Below are positions 45,946 through 58,262 of a stretch of 64,000 nucleotides of DNA, piece after piece (the first letter of the stretch is position 1; each line of letters begins with the position of its first letter). The stretch is from Delphinus delphis (Eukaryota; Chordata; Mammalia; Artiodactyla; Delphinidae). Location: NCBI RefSeq assembly GCF_949987515.2, contig NC_082691.1, forward strand, positions 61,387,740 to 61,451,739. The letters run 5' to 3'. The notes beneath the pieces are model-generated. The model was given only the letters and a program-made list of their open reading frames with translations. It searched no databases and was not told where the DNA came from. Made by a program: the position numbers and the translations under genes.

Positions 45946-46454
45946 GACATTCTTTTTTATACCAGTGTTCTAGGAGCAGATTGAGAAGAAAGTTGGGAGA
46001 CTTAATGCTCAATATGGTACTTCATTTAATCTTCATATTCAGTATCAGTAGGTACCTCTGCCTTTAGCTATTCCTGTTGTCCCCAAGTCCAGAAACTTCC
46101 CTCTTCAAACCTGTTGTTTGAAGTCAGGGAGGACAACTGGGGGGCTCTCACTGCTTCTTACATGGACTTGCAGTGAATCTTACTCTTTTTTGTCCTCTTC
46201 TGCCTGCCTGCAAATTCTCGTGCTTGGTGTAGATTAGGTTGCTACTCTGCTTTCCTGGTTCTGTGGTGAAAGTTACCACTCATTTATTTTCTTTCTATAG
46301 TCTAATGGATGGCATTGCTTTTTTTTTTTTTAATTTATTTACTCCATCCTTTTACAGGCTTATTCCCTTAAAAAATACATTTATAATGATTTTAGTTAGG
46401 ATGTTTGGACTGAACAGAGGCTGGTAAACATGTTCAGGCAGTCATCCTTTTTTA

Positions 46455-46672
46455 AAACCAATATTTATTTATTTATTTGGCTGCGCTGGGTCTTAATTGC
46501 AGCACGTGGCATCTTTTTAGTTGCGGCATGTGTGTTCTTTAATTGCCGCATGCAAACTCTTAGTGTGGCATGCTAACTCTTAGTTGCAGCATGCGGGATC
46601 TAATTCCCTGACCAGGGATCGAACCCGGGCCCCCTGCGTTGGGAGTGCAGAGTCTTAGCCATTAACTGCAAG
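46455..46672 (-). mobile_element. Old CHR-1/Bov-tA-like SINE
   Basis: TTTATTTATTTGGCTGCGCT tail, repeated TTAGTTGCxGCATG units and GATCGAACCCGGGCCCCCTG. The head end is degenerate (TAGCCATTAACTGC). Confidence 0.85.
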
Positions 46673-46689
46673 TTCTCTTTTTTAATTGC

Positions 46690-47900
46690 AGAAGAAATAT
46701 GAATCCATTTCTATGAAATTTAGACAGTTCAGATGAAATGTAAGTCCCTTTCAGTCCTCCTCTGGTGATCTCATTCTCCCCCCAAATGTCACTGTTATCA
46801 TTTTTTGTATGTATACTTCCTAACGTTTTTGACAGATTCACTTACAAGTACAGAGAAAACCAGTTTTGTATATGATTTTGCAAGGGAGGCTGTTATTGTT
46901 AAGAATAACAATATGTGGTCATACTATATTCTTGTAAACCCTGCTTTTTTCTCTTTAATGTGTTTAAGAGGTTTTTATGTGGGAGAACATGGAAATGTAA
47001 CTTTTTTTTTTAACTGCTACCTACTTACTGTTCCGTAATATGCACGAACCGTAGCTTATTTAACCATTCTTCTATTGGTAAGCATTTAGGATGTTTATAC
47101 TTTTCCGGTGTTGGGATAAACATCTTTATGAATATGTACATATGTACAGATTTTTCTCAGGTGGATACTACAATGACACCAACCAGCTGGAGTTAGTGTC
47201 AGACTCAACAGGTTTAAGGGCACTGACCTGAGAAGACTGCCCTCGCTTCAGATGTCAGGCACTCTTTGGGGGTCCCTAGGCCACCTGCATTTCTCCTCTG
47301 CAGAGATTGACCTGGCTCAAAGCCCCCATCCCTTTTCTCTAGTGGTTGGTCTTTCTGATGATTAACTCCATTCTGAATAATCTCATTAGCATAAAGTCAG
47401 GTGCCATCCAAGGGGCTAATGAATAATGAAAACACTCTTATCACTGGGAAAATTCCAAGGGTTTTAGAAGCTCTGTGTTAGGAACCCAGGAACCAAGACC
47501 GGACAGGTTCTTTATTATACAACAGATTCCCAGAAGTAGAATTTTCTGGTTGAAAATTATTAATAGATATTGAAACCCCCCTCAAAGGCATTAGTAATAT
47601 ATTCTGCACCAGTGTATGACAGTACTAAATTTTCTATAGCTCTGCTGGTGTTAGATGTTATTATTTTTTCTTCCATTTCACTTGAAAAATTTTGATTTGC
47701 ATTTCCTGATTGCTGGTGAAAATGAGCATTTTTCCATGTGTTTATTACTAGCCATGTATATTTTTTGACTTGCCTACTCAGTGACTGCCCATTTTTCTGT
47801 TGGGTTGTTCATCTATTTTATATTGATTTGTAGTTTACTATATATTCTACAGATTAGTCTTTGGCTGTTTATATGTTTTAAATATTTCCTCCCAGGCTGT
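46690..47900 (-). mobile_element. Ancient L1ME-type 3' region interrupted by an LTR
   Basis: AGCTTATTTAACCATTCTTC and ACATCTTTATGAATATG, then after the LTR CCCAGAAGTAGAATTTTCTG and TTTTGATTTGCATTTCCTGA are consecutive old L1 3' segments. Confidence 0.7.
47171..47521 (-). mobile_element. Solo LTR inserted in the L1ME copy (family uncertain)
   Basis: Contains GCACTCTTTGGGGGTCCCTA, AATCTCATTAGCATAAAGTC and TTCTTTATTATACAACA, a known ERV-type LTR pattern. L1 text stops and resumes on its two sides. Confidence 0.6.
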
Positions 47901-48884
47901 TGACTTCTAAGATTAAATTTTTATGAATTAGATTTATTGTGTCAATTCTAATGGTGCAGGGTTATGAATTTAAATTATTAAAATGGTACTTAAAAGTCTA
48001 CTGCTTCCTATAAATGAAGAAAGGGTCTTTATTAATGGCAAGATTTTTGGGGGATTTTTAAATATCTTAGATATATTGGGTCTAATTTAATAGAGATTTA
48101 AATTATATGGGCCCTTGGCTGTCTCTTTCCCATTTTTTGGAACACTTGAACTCCTTTAAAGAGTAATTAAGAGTAAGAAGAAGAGGAGAATATTGTGGCA
48201 GTATGATGGGAGAAGTCCGAAAGTAATCACTAATTCTTAAAAATTCTGTGGATGGTATTTATCCACATCATCCCTCTTCTGTTTTATTAAAGATGATTTA
48301 GAAATGTCCATAACTCCAAGTGACATAATTCTATAAATATTAATTTCTCTATTATAATTTATTATATGTATAGCATCTTTATAAATTGCTATGTGGTATG
48401 TTCTTTATGGAATATAGAAGTATGTAGTAGAAGACTTAGTTCTTCCTATTTAAAACTTTACCACTGAAAAGATATTTTAGAAGTTTAAATGCTGATTTTT
48501 TTTGGCACAAAACTTTGAAAAACACATATTATAAATAGCCCCAATAAATATTAATCAAGCTTTGTTTCTAGAACTCTTAGTTGTGTATGTATTGAATATA
48601 TTTTAATATGATAGCATGAATGTTATCATGTTCATATTGATCTTGTATAATTTTGCTATCATATCTGTAGATATTTTATAGTTTATAAAAGCATATTTAC
48701 GTACTCTATATCTTTGAGTAACACTTTGCAAGAGTCAGAGAACATAATTTCCTCCGTTTATAAATGAGAAGACTGAAGCTCTGAGATGTTAAGAAATTTG
48801 GCTTTTAAGTGGTATAATGACTTAAAAGTTATTAGTTAGTTCATAATGACTCTGAATCAGTTCAGTGCTTTTTTTCATTTCACC
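47901..48884. other. AT-rich intron sequence with one probable MIR fragment
   Basis: 48715-48800 has reversed MIR-like text (CTCCGTTTATAAATGAGAAG). Nothing else is supported. Confidence 0.45.
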
Positions 48885-49552
48885 ATGTGTGTTATTTTCC
48901 TATGGATGCTGTAACAAGTTACCGTAAGCATGGTGACTTAATATTTATTTATTTGGCCGCGTTGGGTCTTAGTTGCAGCCTGTGGGATCTTTAGTTGCTG
49001 TATGTGGGATTTAGCTCCCTGACCGGGATTGAACCCAGGCCCCTTGCATTGGGAGCGTGGAGTCTTAGTCACTGGACCACCAGGGACTGCATGGTGACTT
49101 AAAACCACACATTTATTATCTTATAGTTATGGAGGTCAGAGGTACACAATAGGTCTCACGGGGCTCAAAGCAAAGTGTTAGCAGGTTGATTCTGGAGGTT
49201 CTAAGGGAGAACCTGTTACTTGCCTTTTCTGGCTTCTAGAGACCACCTTCATTTTTTGGCTTATGACCCCTTCCTCCACCTTCAAAGTGAGCAACATTGG
49301 GCCAAGTCTTTCTCATACTGCCAGCTCCCTGGTTTTGACTCTTCTGCGTCACTCTTCCACATTTTAAGGACCCTTGTGATTAAGTTAGGCCTAGCTAGAT
49401 AATCTAGAATAATCTCCCTATTTTAAGAACATAATTAGCAACCTTTATTCCATCTGCAACCTTAATTCTACTTTGCCATGTAACCTAGCACGGTTCCAGA
49501 GATAAGGCTGTAGACATCTTTGGAGGGCCATTATTCTGCCTGCCACACTATG
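48885..49552 (-). mobile_element. MaLR LTR interrupted by a SINE
   Basis: TTTTCCTATGGATGCTGTAA to CATGGTGACTTA, then the SINE, then AAACCACACATTTATTATCT through CCATTATTCTGCCTGCCACA, in the order of a reversed MLT1-class LTR. Confidence 0.8.
48941..49088 (-). mobile_element. Short CHR-1/Bov-tA-like SINE nested in the MaLR LTR
   Basis: ATTTATTTGGCCGCGTTGGG to CCACCAGGGACT. The perfect 13-base duplication GCATGGTGACTTA is at 48928-48940 and 49089-49101. Confidence 0.93.
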
Positions 49553-50399
49553 ATAAGTCTTGAATATCCTTATTGTTTAAGGAAAATGCAGTATTTTTAG
49601 TTATATAATATGTTACCAATAGGAGAGAAAGAACAATGATTGAGTTAGAACTGTAAAGAAAGTACTTTGAGATAGCTATTGTACCTAAAAGAAAGTTATA
49701 AAGAATTCTTTATCTAAAAGATGGTTAAATGAGTATTTTTGAAATCTTCTGTGAAACAATAAAAATGAGTGAGCTGGTAAAATTTTAAAAACCTACGAAC
49801 AAAAGAAAAAAATGCAGTGATCATCTGTTGTAGTCTATTGAACAATTTTTATTCATATTAAATTAAATATTGAAATTGTCTAGTTACAGAGATTCTTTGC
49901 TTACAGTCAGTAGGTCCCAGAGTATTTCATGGATAAACTTCAGATGGCCCATAAAGCTTTTGAAATTACATACAAAATTTTGTGGTTTATGTTCATTTTT
50001 CAGTAGGAATAATCCATAGATTTCATCAGATTCTCAAAGGGGTCTGTCATCCTAAATTGATTTAAGAACCATTGGTCTGTGAATTTTTTTCATCTCTGAT
50101 TAAATTCTTGACTTTTTTTGTAAAGCTCTCTGATGTTTTTATATAGTTCTATTATTATAATACTTGAAATTTTATGTGTAAAACAAATTATTGAGCTTCT
50201 GTTATATACTCGGTGCTGATAGTAGTAATTGTAACATGGACCCTGTTTTCGTCAAGCTGGGTAATTGCCATGTTCTTTTCTGTCTTTTTTCTCCTTTTTT
50301 TTTCCCTGAGCCTTCTCTAATTTTATTATTGTTGGGAACTGACCTCTTTGTGGAAAGGAAGCAACTACTTTTCCCCCTTTTTTTAAATTTTGCATATGT
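49553..50399. other. AT-rich intron sequence without recognisable features
   Basis: Chance ORFs only. Confidence 0.45.
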
Positions 50400-50645
50400 T
50401 GGAATGCACAGATCCTAAGTGTGCATTTGAAGAGTTTTGACAAATATTTTGACAATACACTGTGTAACCAACACACTATCAAAGTAGGGAACACTCTTTT
50501 CATCCCCAAAAGTTCTCTTATGCTCCTTCTCAGTCATTTCCACACTACTTCCAAGAGGCTGATTAGTACTACCTATTTCTATCATCATAGATTAGTTTTG
50601 CCTGTACTTTAACTTCATATAAATGGAGTCATATAACACGTACTT
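50400..50645 (-). mobile_element. Ancient L1ME-type 3' UTR fragment
   Basis: GAAGAGTTTTGACAAATATT, AACCAACACACTATCAAAGT and ACTTCATATAAATGGAGTCA match the old L1 3' region. Confidence 0.6.
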
Positions 50646-51960
50646 TTTCATGTTGAGGGTTTGGGGTAATTGTAAAGTAAGTTAAAAATGGGAGACATTG
50701 TAAAGGTTAATAAAATTCTGTCTTGCCACTCACGTTTTCTCTATCCCTTTCACGCTACTCCTTCCCTAATCAGATACTGTACAGTAACACCGTAATGTGT
50801 GGACACTAAGCCTAAGAACACCCAAAGTGTTTAACTAATGATAGATTTATAATAGAATACTTAAGTGTATAAATATCTCAAAGAGAAACAATTTTAAAAT
50901 TAATGCTTAAATTTATTTATCCTTATACTTTGTCCATTGGCAAAGTTTTTGAATGATACTAAATGTTTTAGATGGTATACACTATATCAAAGTGGGATAT
51001 AGTGGTTAATTTATTTGCAAATTGTCAATTCTCAGGAAAAGGACAAAGTTCAGGAAACTTTGTTTTTTTAGGATCAGTATTTCTAAGCATGGGAGAAATT
51101 TAACTTGTCCAAGGAATATAGGGAAGTGGTTGAACAAAGATGCAGGAGTTGGGAATTTATTATGTTTTTGGTTTAGTCTAAATCTTTTAAAAATTAAGTA
51201 GACAATGGCTAGACACATACTTTTCTTTCTGTGTATGTATTTCATTTTCATATATGAGTCCAGGAAGTATAAATGAGTCAAAGATCATACTAAGTTTTGT
51301 GTGCAACTTAACTGTAATCTAAAATAACAGCTAGATTGTAGAAATTCCAGTCTTATGCAAGAAGAACCAGAAAAAGGAGTTCTTATGGCTGTTGTGACAA
51401 TGAGACAGATGTACCAAGTCTTGAATATGGATTCCGTATTCACCAAGGATGAGAACAGGAGGATCTGCTCATTTTTTATATGATGCATGTGTTAAGCTAC
51501 ATGGATTGAGAAAGGTGATTAGGATGGCAGAACCTCAGCCTAGGGATTCCTTTAGTACCTATGGAGAAGAGTATTCTTAAAAAGCTAGTAAAAGGGCCTG
51601 ACTAAAATTCCTAAAAGCAATCTGGGGCATGCTTAGCTGCATTCTCTTTTTATATATTAAATATTTTTGGAAGGGTCATTGGTTATGGTGAGAAAAGTTC
51701 TACTTTGAGGTCAAAAAACTTGTTTTATGACCTTCATCTTTCATTCTCTTGGGCTTCAATTTCCAGGATAGACTAAAGAATAATGAGGCTTATAAAAACA
51801 ATTACAATTATGTCCATGTCTTGGATTTGAATATACTAGTGCAGACAGTTCCCATTATTACAAACTCCAAAAAGGTAATTAAATTTGCTGTATAAGAACA
51901 AATGATTAGGACAACAGCCTAGAGGAGTATCCTCTTGTAGGTTAGTTCACTAAAGAGAGT
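50646..51960. other. AT-rich intron sequence without recognisable features
   Basis: Nothing supported. Confidence 0.45.
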
Positions 51961-51961
51961 C

Positions 51962-52219
51962 CTAATGATAGAAAGGGGCATGTTGTTGCTCGTTCAGAGA
52001 AGGAGGTGGTTTCACTTTTTTCAGAGGGGGTGGTGAACTAGTTCTGTCAGCATTATTCCTTGGTGTTCTGAAAGCAATCTTCCTCTGTCGGAGAGTCAAG
52101 AGCTCTGGAGGAATTTGAGAAATCTGACAAGCTTCCGCCACAGAAAGTTGAGGTCCGTTGGGGACCAAATTGTCTATCACTCCATAGACGTTATTCTTGC
52201 TTTTGCTATGTATCCACAT
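51962..52219 (-). other. Unassigned protein-like ORF, 85 codons
   Basis: The minus strand reads from MWIHSKSKNNVYGVIDNL to a stop at 51962, with a Pro/Lys-rich stretch (SPPPLKKVKPPPSL) that looks less random than the surrounding shadow ORFs. The frame stays open a few codons upstream of the ATG (LKTLS) and then meets a poly-A/T tract. I do not recognise the family. It could be a fragment of a processed pseudogene, an exon of an antisense transcript inside ZNRF2 intron 1, or chance. No clear poly-A tail or target duplication was found on its 3' side. Confidence 0.25.
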
Positions 52220-53055
52220 ACTTAATGTCTTAAGGGTTTTTTTTTAAGAAAGTAGTTTTATAAAGTGGCAAGGACTAGAAAAAAAGTATTTCTTACACTA
52301 TATATGAAAATGTGACAGTGGACTTTTATAAGCCAAAGCACAGCACTTAGATATTCTTTTGTATGTTAGCTGGCTTTAAAATTGAGTATGGAGGAAACTC
52401 AAACTGTTCTCATTATCATACACAGTCTGTGCATCTGATTTTTCTTTGTTTCTTATTCACTCAGTCGAAAAATATTCAGTACCAGCTGCAATAGGCTTGG
52501 TAGGCTTTCTGGTACTGAGAATGCAAAGGTGAAAACAACTTTGTCCTCAAGAAGTCTAGTGGACAGATTGTTTGGAAACAAAAATATAACACTGTGAAAA
52601 TAAGTGTAAAGTAGTATGGGTTTTGTTTTGGTAATTTTGTTACCAAATTCATGTATATCTGTGTCCATAAGGAAAAAAGACCAGAAGGTAATATCCATAT
52701 ACTAAATATTGGTTATCTGGCTGGTAGGAATACTGCTATTATATTTTCTTCTTAGGTTTTGTCATATGTTTTCTTATAGTAATACCTGTATACCTTTTAT
52801 AAACAGAAAAGAACTGGTAGTAGTATTGGTAGTAGTATCATCATCATTGCTATTCTTACTATTACTACTCCTGTACTACCATTACTCATACTTTCAGAGC
52901 TCATTTTCATACTTCAGTTTATCTGACTTCAGGTGTGTGCCTTTAGCCCTCAGGCCCCATGGAGCAAAATCTGCTTTGGGACAGTATCATTGAGAGTTTA
53001 ATCCTATTAAACACTGGTCCCATAAGATTCTCCTGGAAGAGACAGTCCTGTAGCT
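52220..53055. other. Intron sequence without confident features
   Basis: 52440-52600 vaguely resembles a reversed L2 end (TTATTCACTCAGTCGAAAAA, TGCAAAGGTGAAAACAAC). Not firmly supported. Confidence 0.35.
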
Positions 53056-53070
53056 AAGCAAGTTTTGGAG

Positions 53071-53402
53071 GTTTTTTTTGGCTGCATTGTGTCGTCATTG
53101 CTGCGCGTTTGCTTTCTCTAGTCGTGGCGAGCAGGGGCTACTCTTCGTTGCGGTGCGCGGGCTTCTCATTGCCGGGGCTTTTCTTGTTGCGGAGCACGGG
53201 CTCTAGGCGTGCAGGCTTCAGTAGTTGTGGCGCATGCGCTCAGTAGTTGTGGCTCGTGGGCTCTAGAGCGCAGGCTCAGTAGTTGTGACGCACGGGCTTA
53301 GTTGCTCTGTGGAATGTGGGATCTTCCCAGACCAGGGTTTGAACCCATGTCCCCTGCATTGGCAGGCGGATTCTTAACCACTTGGCCACCAGGGAAGCCC
53401 CC
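53071..53402 (-). mobile_element. CHR-1-like SINE, full length
   Basis: Reverse copy of about 330 bp from TTTTTGGCTGCATTGTGTC to GGCCACCAGGGAAGCCC. AAGCAAGTTTT (53056-53066) and AAGCATGTTTT (53404-53414) are the target duplication with one mismatch. Confidence 0.92.
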
Positions 53403-53524
53403 CAAGCATGTTTTATAACAAAGTTCTGCGGTTAAAAAAATCTGGTTAACTCATTTTAATTCAGTATTTCCCAAATTAGTTCAGTCATTTGACTCTTTTT
53501 TTCATTAGTCCTTTATTGATGTTC

Positions 53525-53690
53525 TGTGGCTCTCAAACTTTAGTGGGCATGAGACTCACCCCCACCCCCAGAGTTTTTGATTCAGTAAGTTTGCAATGGG
53601 GTCTGAGAATTTGTGTTTCTAATGAGTTTCGAGGTGCTGCTGATGCTGCTGGTCCGAGAATCACACCTAGTATTCTCGTTGTTAGGTGAT
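53525..53690 (+). mobile_element. MER20-type hAT-Charlie MITE
   Basis: GGCTCTCAAACTTTAGTGGG, TTTTTGATTCAGTAAG, CTGAGAATTTGTGTTTCTAA and GCTGATGCTGCTGGTCCGAG follow MER20 in order. Confidence 0.85.
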
Positions 53691-54034
53691 TTGCAATCCC
53701 ATTTTGCCTTGAGATGTAAACTTGTAGAACTTTTATGTTAGATTATGATGCTAGTGTTTTCCTGATCAAAGAAGGTATCAAAAAATCGGAAATAGTTGTG
53801 TTTAGCATGGAAAGAGCCCTCAAAGGGTGTTTCATTAACTACATTACCCAAAGGGCATTATTTCCTTTCTATCATCAGTATTCTTCTGATACTATGTGAG
53901 CTTCAGTTTAGCCATCTGTAGATGGAAATGATTAAATGTACCTCAGAAAGTTGTAGTAAGGATTGAATGATGTAATATTTGCAAAAGTGCCTAGTACTCA
54001 CCACCTAGTGCTCACATTCCAAGTGCTCAGCACC

Positions 54035-54195
54035 TTGCTAATCAAAGTATGGTCTGTGGACCAATGGCATTACATTCGGGAGCTTATTAGAAATGCAGAA
54101 TATCGGCCCCATCCCAGACATACTGAAACAGAATCTGCATTTTAAAAATGCCCAGGTGATTTGTATGCACATTACCACATGGGAGGCACCGATGG
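54035..54195 (+). mobile_element. MER20/MER5-like MITE
   Basis: AAAGTATGGTCTGTGGACCA, TTATTAGAAATGCAGAATAT and ACAGAATCTGCATTTTAAAA are typical of this hAT MITE group. Confidence 0.7.
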
Positions 54196-54399
54196 TAGCA
54201 TACACCTTGAAAAAAGCTTCCCTAGTGCAGTATGTGACTTATTCTCCGCTTTATAAACTGACCATCCACGGCTGTTTCTGTATAGATGTTACCAGTTGGA
54301 ATATTACTTATTCTAGAGCTTAGAAATACTTTGTCCCAAATGATATCTACTTTAGTGTTTCCTGACTGTAAAGTAATGTATGCTATTTATAAATCTTGA

Positions 54400-54980
54400 A
54401 TTCTATTGTTAAAATCTTGAAACAACACATAAAAGTATAACAAAGAAAATAAAAATTACCTGAAAATCCACTAAGATAAACACCACTGACACTTTGGTAC
54501 ACTAGTTGGTACATCTCTTTATTCATGTATATATGTGCACACCAGTTAGTTTGTTTTCTTTTTCTTTTTATCCCCCACACCTTTACCTGCCAGATAAACT
54601 AATCTGGTGTTTATCTTCTGAACCTTTGTGCTATGCATGGATATAATAATATATACACATATATAGGGATTTTGTGGTGGTTTTATAAAAGCGGATTGTA
54701 TTATAAAAGTGGATTGTATTATGAATACTTGTCTGCATCTTGCTCTTTTCACTTAAAACATTTTGAAAATTCCTCAAGGAATATACTTCAGATTCTTTTT
54801 AATGACTGCAAGATATTCCATAGTAGGGATGTTGGACAAACTATTAAGCTGTTTTTATTGACGGTCAATTTTTTTACTACTACAAACAAATAAAAATTAT
54901 TGTGCATATGTTCTTTGTATACTGATGTTATCCCTAGGATAAATTACCAGGTGGAGATTGCTGGATCAAAGGGTAATTTT
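54400..54980 (-). mobile_element. Ancient L1 3' UTR
   Basis: GATATTCCATAGTAGGGATG, TTATTGTGCATATGTTCTTT and AGATTGCTGGATCAAAGGGT are diagnostic of the old L1 3' region, reversed. Confidence 0.7.
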
Positions 54981-54984
54981 TAAA

Positions 54985-55840
54985 AATAATTTTTATTATG
55001 CAATATATTTTACATATAGAAAAGTATATAAAACATATATACATCTTTAAAGACTAATAAAGTGAATCCTTTTGTACCATCACCCATTCTAAGAAATAGA
55101 ATGGGTGTTTTTTAGAATCTCCCTCTGTGCCCTTCTATTGTATTATCCTTGCTTCTGAGAAAAACAAATATTTTCATTACCTTTTTTTTTTAAGGTGTTT
55201 ACTTTTTCTTTTAATTAATTTATTTTTGGCTGCATCGGGTCTTCGTTGCTGCATGCAGGCTTTCTTTAGTTGTGTTGAGCGAGGGCTCCTCTTCATTGCG
55301 GTGGCTTCTCGTTGGGAGAGCACGGGCTCTAGGTTCACAGGCTCAGTAGTTGTGGTACACGGGCTTAGTTGCTGCATGGCATGTGGGATCTTCCCGGACC
55401 AAGGCTTGAATCCATGTTCCCTGTATTGGCAGGCAGATTCTTAACCACTGTGCCACCAGGGAAGTCCCCTTATCTTTCTTTATAGCTTCACCACTCAGTT
55501 ATGCATCTCTAAACCATAAGCATCCTCAAATAATAGGCTTGGTTGTGAATAGTATAGGATTCGTTCTAAATATATGACATTATTTGTACATTTCATCCAT
55601 GTTACTGTTTGTAGCTGTAGCTTATTCATCTTCATTGATACATTGTATTCGTTGAATGAATATACCACAATTTATCCATTTTTATTGTTGATGGAATTGG
55701 TGGTGTTTCTCATTTTGCATTATTATAAACAATGCTGCTGTGAACATTTTTATTCATGATTCCTGCTGCACATGTTCACAAGTACTTTGGGGCAGTGATC
55801 TTTAAAACTTTTTGCTTTTTTATCCCCCAAATAATTTTTT
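54985..55840 (-). mobile_element. Ancient L1 3' UTR, split by a CHR-1 SINE
   Basis: TACCATCACCCATTCTAAGA before and TATACCACAATTTATCCATT, ACAATGCTGCTGTGAACATT after the SINE are consecutive reversed L1 3' text. Confidence 0.65.
55210..55468 (-). mobile_element. CHR-1-like SINE
   Basis: TTAATTTATTTTTGGCTGCA to GCCACCAGGGAAGTCCCC; shorter than the 53071 copy because a middle segment is missing. Confidence 0.9.
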
Positions 55841-57000
55841 TAAAATTGAAGTATAGGGGCTTCCCTGGTGGCGCAGTGGTTGAGAGTCCGCCTGCAGATG
55901 CAGGGGACACGAGTTCGTGCCCCAGTCCGGTAAGATCCCACATGCCGTGGAGCGGCTGGGCCCGTGAGCCATGGCCACTGAGCCTGCGCATCTGGAGCCT
56001 ATGCTCCGAAACGGGAGAGGCCACAACAGTGAGAGGCCCGCCTACTGCAAAAAAATAAAAATAAATAAAAATTGAAGTATAGTTGATTTCCAATGTTGTG
56101 TTAGTACAGCAAAGTGATTCAGTTATATATATGTATATATATATGTGTACATATATATATATGTATATATTCTTTTTCAGATTCTTTTCCATCATCGTTT
56201 ACTACAAGATATTGGATATAGTTCCCTGTCTGTACAGTAGGAGCTTGTTGTTTATCTATTTTATATATAGTAGTTTGTATCTGCTAATCCCGAACTCCTA
56301 ATTTATCCCTCCTCCCGCCTTTCCCCTTTGGTAACCAAAATTTATTTTCTGTGTCTGTGAGTCTGTTTCTGTTTTTTAAATAAGTTCATTTGTATCATAT
56401 TTTAGATTCCACGTGTAAGTGATATATATTTGTCTGACTTCACTTAGTATGCTAATCTCTAGGTCCATCTATGTTGCTGCAAATCGTATTATTTCATTCT
56501 TTTTTATAGCTGAGTAATATTCCCTTGTGTATATATACCATATCTTCTTTACCCAGTCATCTGTTGATGGACATTTAGGTTGCTTCCATGACTTGGCTAT
56601 TGTAAATAGTGCTGCTGTGAACATTGGGGTGCATCTGTCTTTTCAAGTTGGAGTTTTTTCTGGATATATACCCAGGAGTGGGGTAGCTGGATCCTATGGT
56701 AACTCTATTTTTAGTTTTTTAAGGACCCTTCATACTGTTTTCCATAGTGGCCGCACCAATTTACATTCCCACCAACAGTGTAGGGAGGTTCCTTTTTCTC
56801 CACACCCTCTCCAGCATTATCTGTAGACTTTTTTAATTAAGGCCATTCTGACTGGTGTGAGGTGGTACCTCATTGTATTTTTGATTTGCATTTCTTTAAT
56901 AATTAGTGATGTGCATCATTTCATGTGCCTATTGACCATTTATATGTCTTCTTTGGAGAAATGTCTATTTAGGTCTTCTGCCCATTTTTTGATGCCCAAA
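55828..57000 (-). mobile_element. L1 3' region (3' UTR into ORF2 end), split by a CHR-2 SINE
   Basis: AAATTGAAGTATAGTTGATT, CTGTACAGTAGGAGCTTGTT, TATCTCCTTTACC-like text, GCTGCTGTGAACATTGGGGT and TCTTCTGCCCATTTTTTGAT run through a cetartiodactyl L1 3' end in reverse, about 930 bp without the SINE, the longest young L1 piece here. Confidence 0.88.
55856..56067 (+). mobile_element. CHR-2-like SINE nested at the end of the L1
   Basis: Full-length copy; the 14-base duplication AAAATTGAAGTATA is at 55842-55855 and 56068-56081, within the L1 3' UTR. Confidence 0.94.
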
Positions 57001-58100
57001 TAAAATTTTAAACTACCTCCTTTTACGTTTTTAAGTTGGCATCTAATTCTTTTTTTATCATAATGTTTAAATAGTTGCCAGGGATGTAATTTCAGGAATA
57101 TTAAAAATATTGATGTTTTAAAATATTAATATCACTCCTAAATGTATCCAATGGAATATAAATATAAATACTCTAGTGTCTGGAGATTTGCTTGCATCCT
57201 TTAAAACATCCATGAACAATCTAGTCTATAATTGCTGGATATTTTACATTGTTTCTTTTTCACCTTGAAATCATATTTGTATTTTATTTCCCCCCACAGA
57301 ATTTTACCCCAGAGGAGCATACTTTTATGTTTGAGTCTTCATTGATCAATTTTTCATACTCCTCTTCATGTATTTATGTACACATATGTGCATATTATAT
57401 AGTACTTATACATAAAACTTAATATATTTTAAATATACTTTAAATTTCATTAAAAATTTTATGTTGCCATCAAGCTCTAGATATTAAACATTGCAGTTGA
57501 TAATAATAGACAGTTGGTCAAAAATAACATGGAAATTACACCAATTTTATATATATATTTATCTGTTGGAGGGGGGGCAGCAGCAATCTGTTTAAATAGG
57601 CCATCTAGGTGATTCTGATGCATGTTAAAGTGTGAGAATTTCAATGTAGGGTTTTTAGACCACCCAGGAATTATGAATTCAGACAGCAAATGCAGCAAGA
57701 GTTCTATTTGTGGTTCTAAATTCTCAGTGGTGATTTTGCCATCTCCTCCCCACCCAGTGTCAAGGTTCAGTGGATTTTCCTTGAAGTTGCTTGGGAGATG
57801 GTGGTAAGGAGAGGAAGGTTATTTTTAATTTACTGTAATAGTGAAGTTGTAGCCATTCGAGGGTATCCTACTCAAGGCAAAAGCCTATTGCTGTTCACTG
57901 TACTGTTATGGGTTTTCAGCCTTCTCTCATATTCTGGCCTAGGAATTTGTATCTTTTTTGCCAGCTTGTTAAAAAAATCTTTAAGATTTTTTTATATCCT
58001 GGATTTTGATTTTTTTGTGGGTGTTAGGGTTAGCCTAAGTACCTATTCTACTATATTCCTGGAACAGCATTCCCTATTAAATGCAATAGATTTTGCCAGA
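57001..58100. other. AT-rich intron sequence without confident features
   Basis: A possible MER5-like patch at 57600-57700. Not firmly supported. Confidence 0.4.
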
Positions 58101-58104
58101 TTGC

Positions 58105-58262
58105 TTTCTAGGGAAATGCAAACTAAAGTAGTAATGCGATAGCACTTTATTCCTGTCAGATTGGCAGAAGGGAAAGTAGTAGCAAGACACATTGCAGGTG
58201 ACAGGGGTTGTAAGTGATACTGGTGTAAATGTAAATTGTTCCGGTGTTTTTGACTTAAAAAC
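58105..58262 (+). mobile_element. Ancient L1 ORF2 C-terminal fragment, plus orientation
   Basis: GGGAAATGCAAACTAAAGTA, ATGCGATAGCACTTTATTCC and GTCAGATTGGCAGAAG follow L1 ORF2 in sense. It is the only plus-strand L1 piece I see. Confidence 0.65.
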
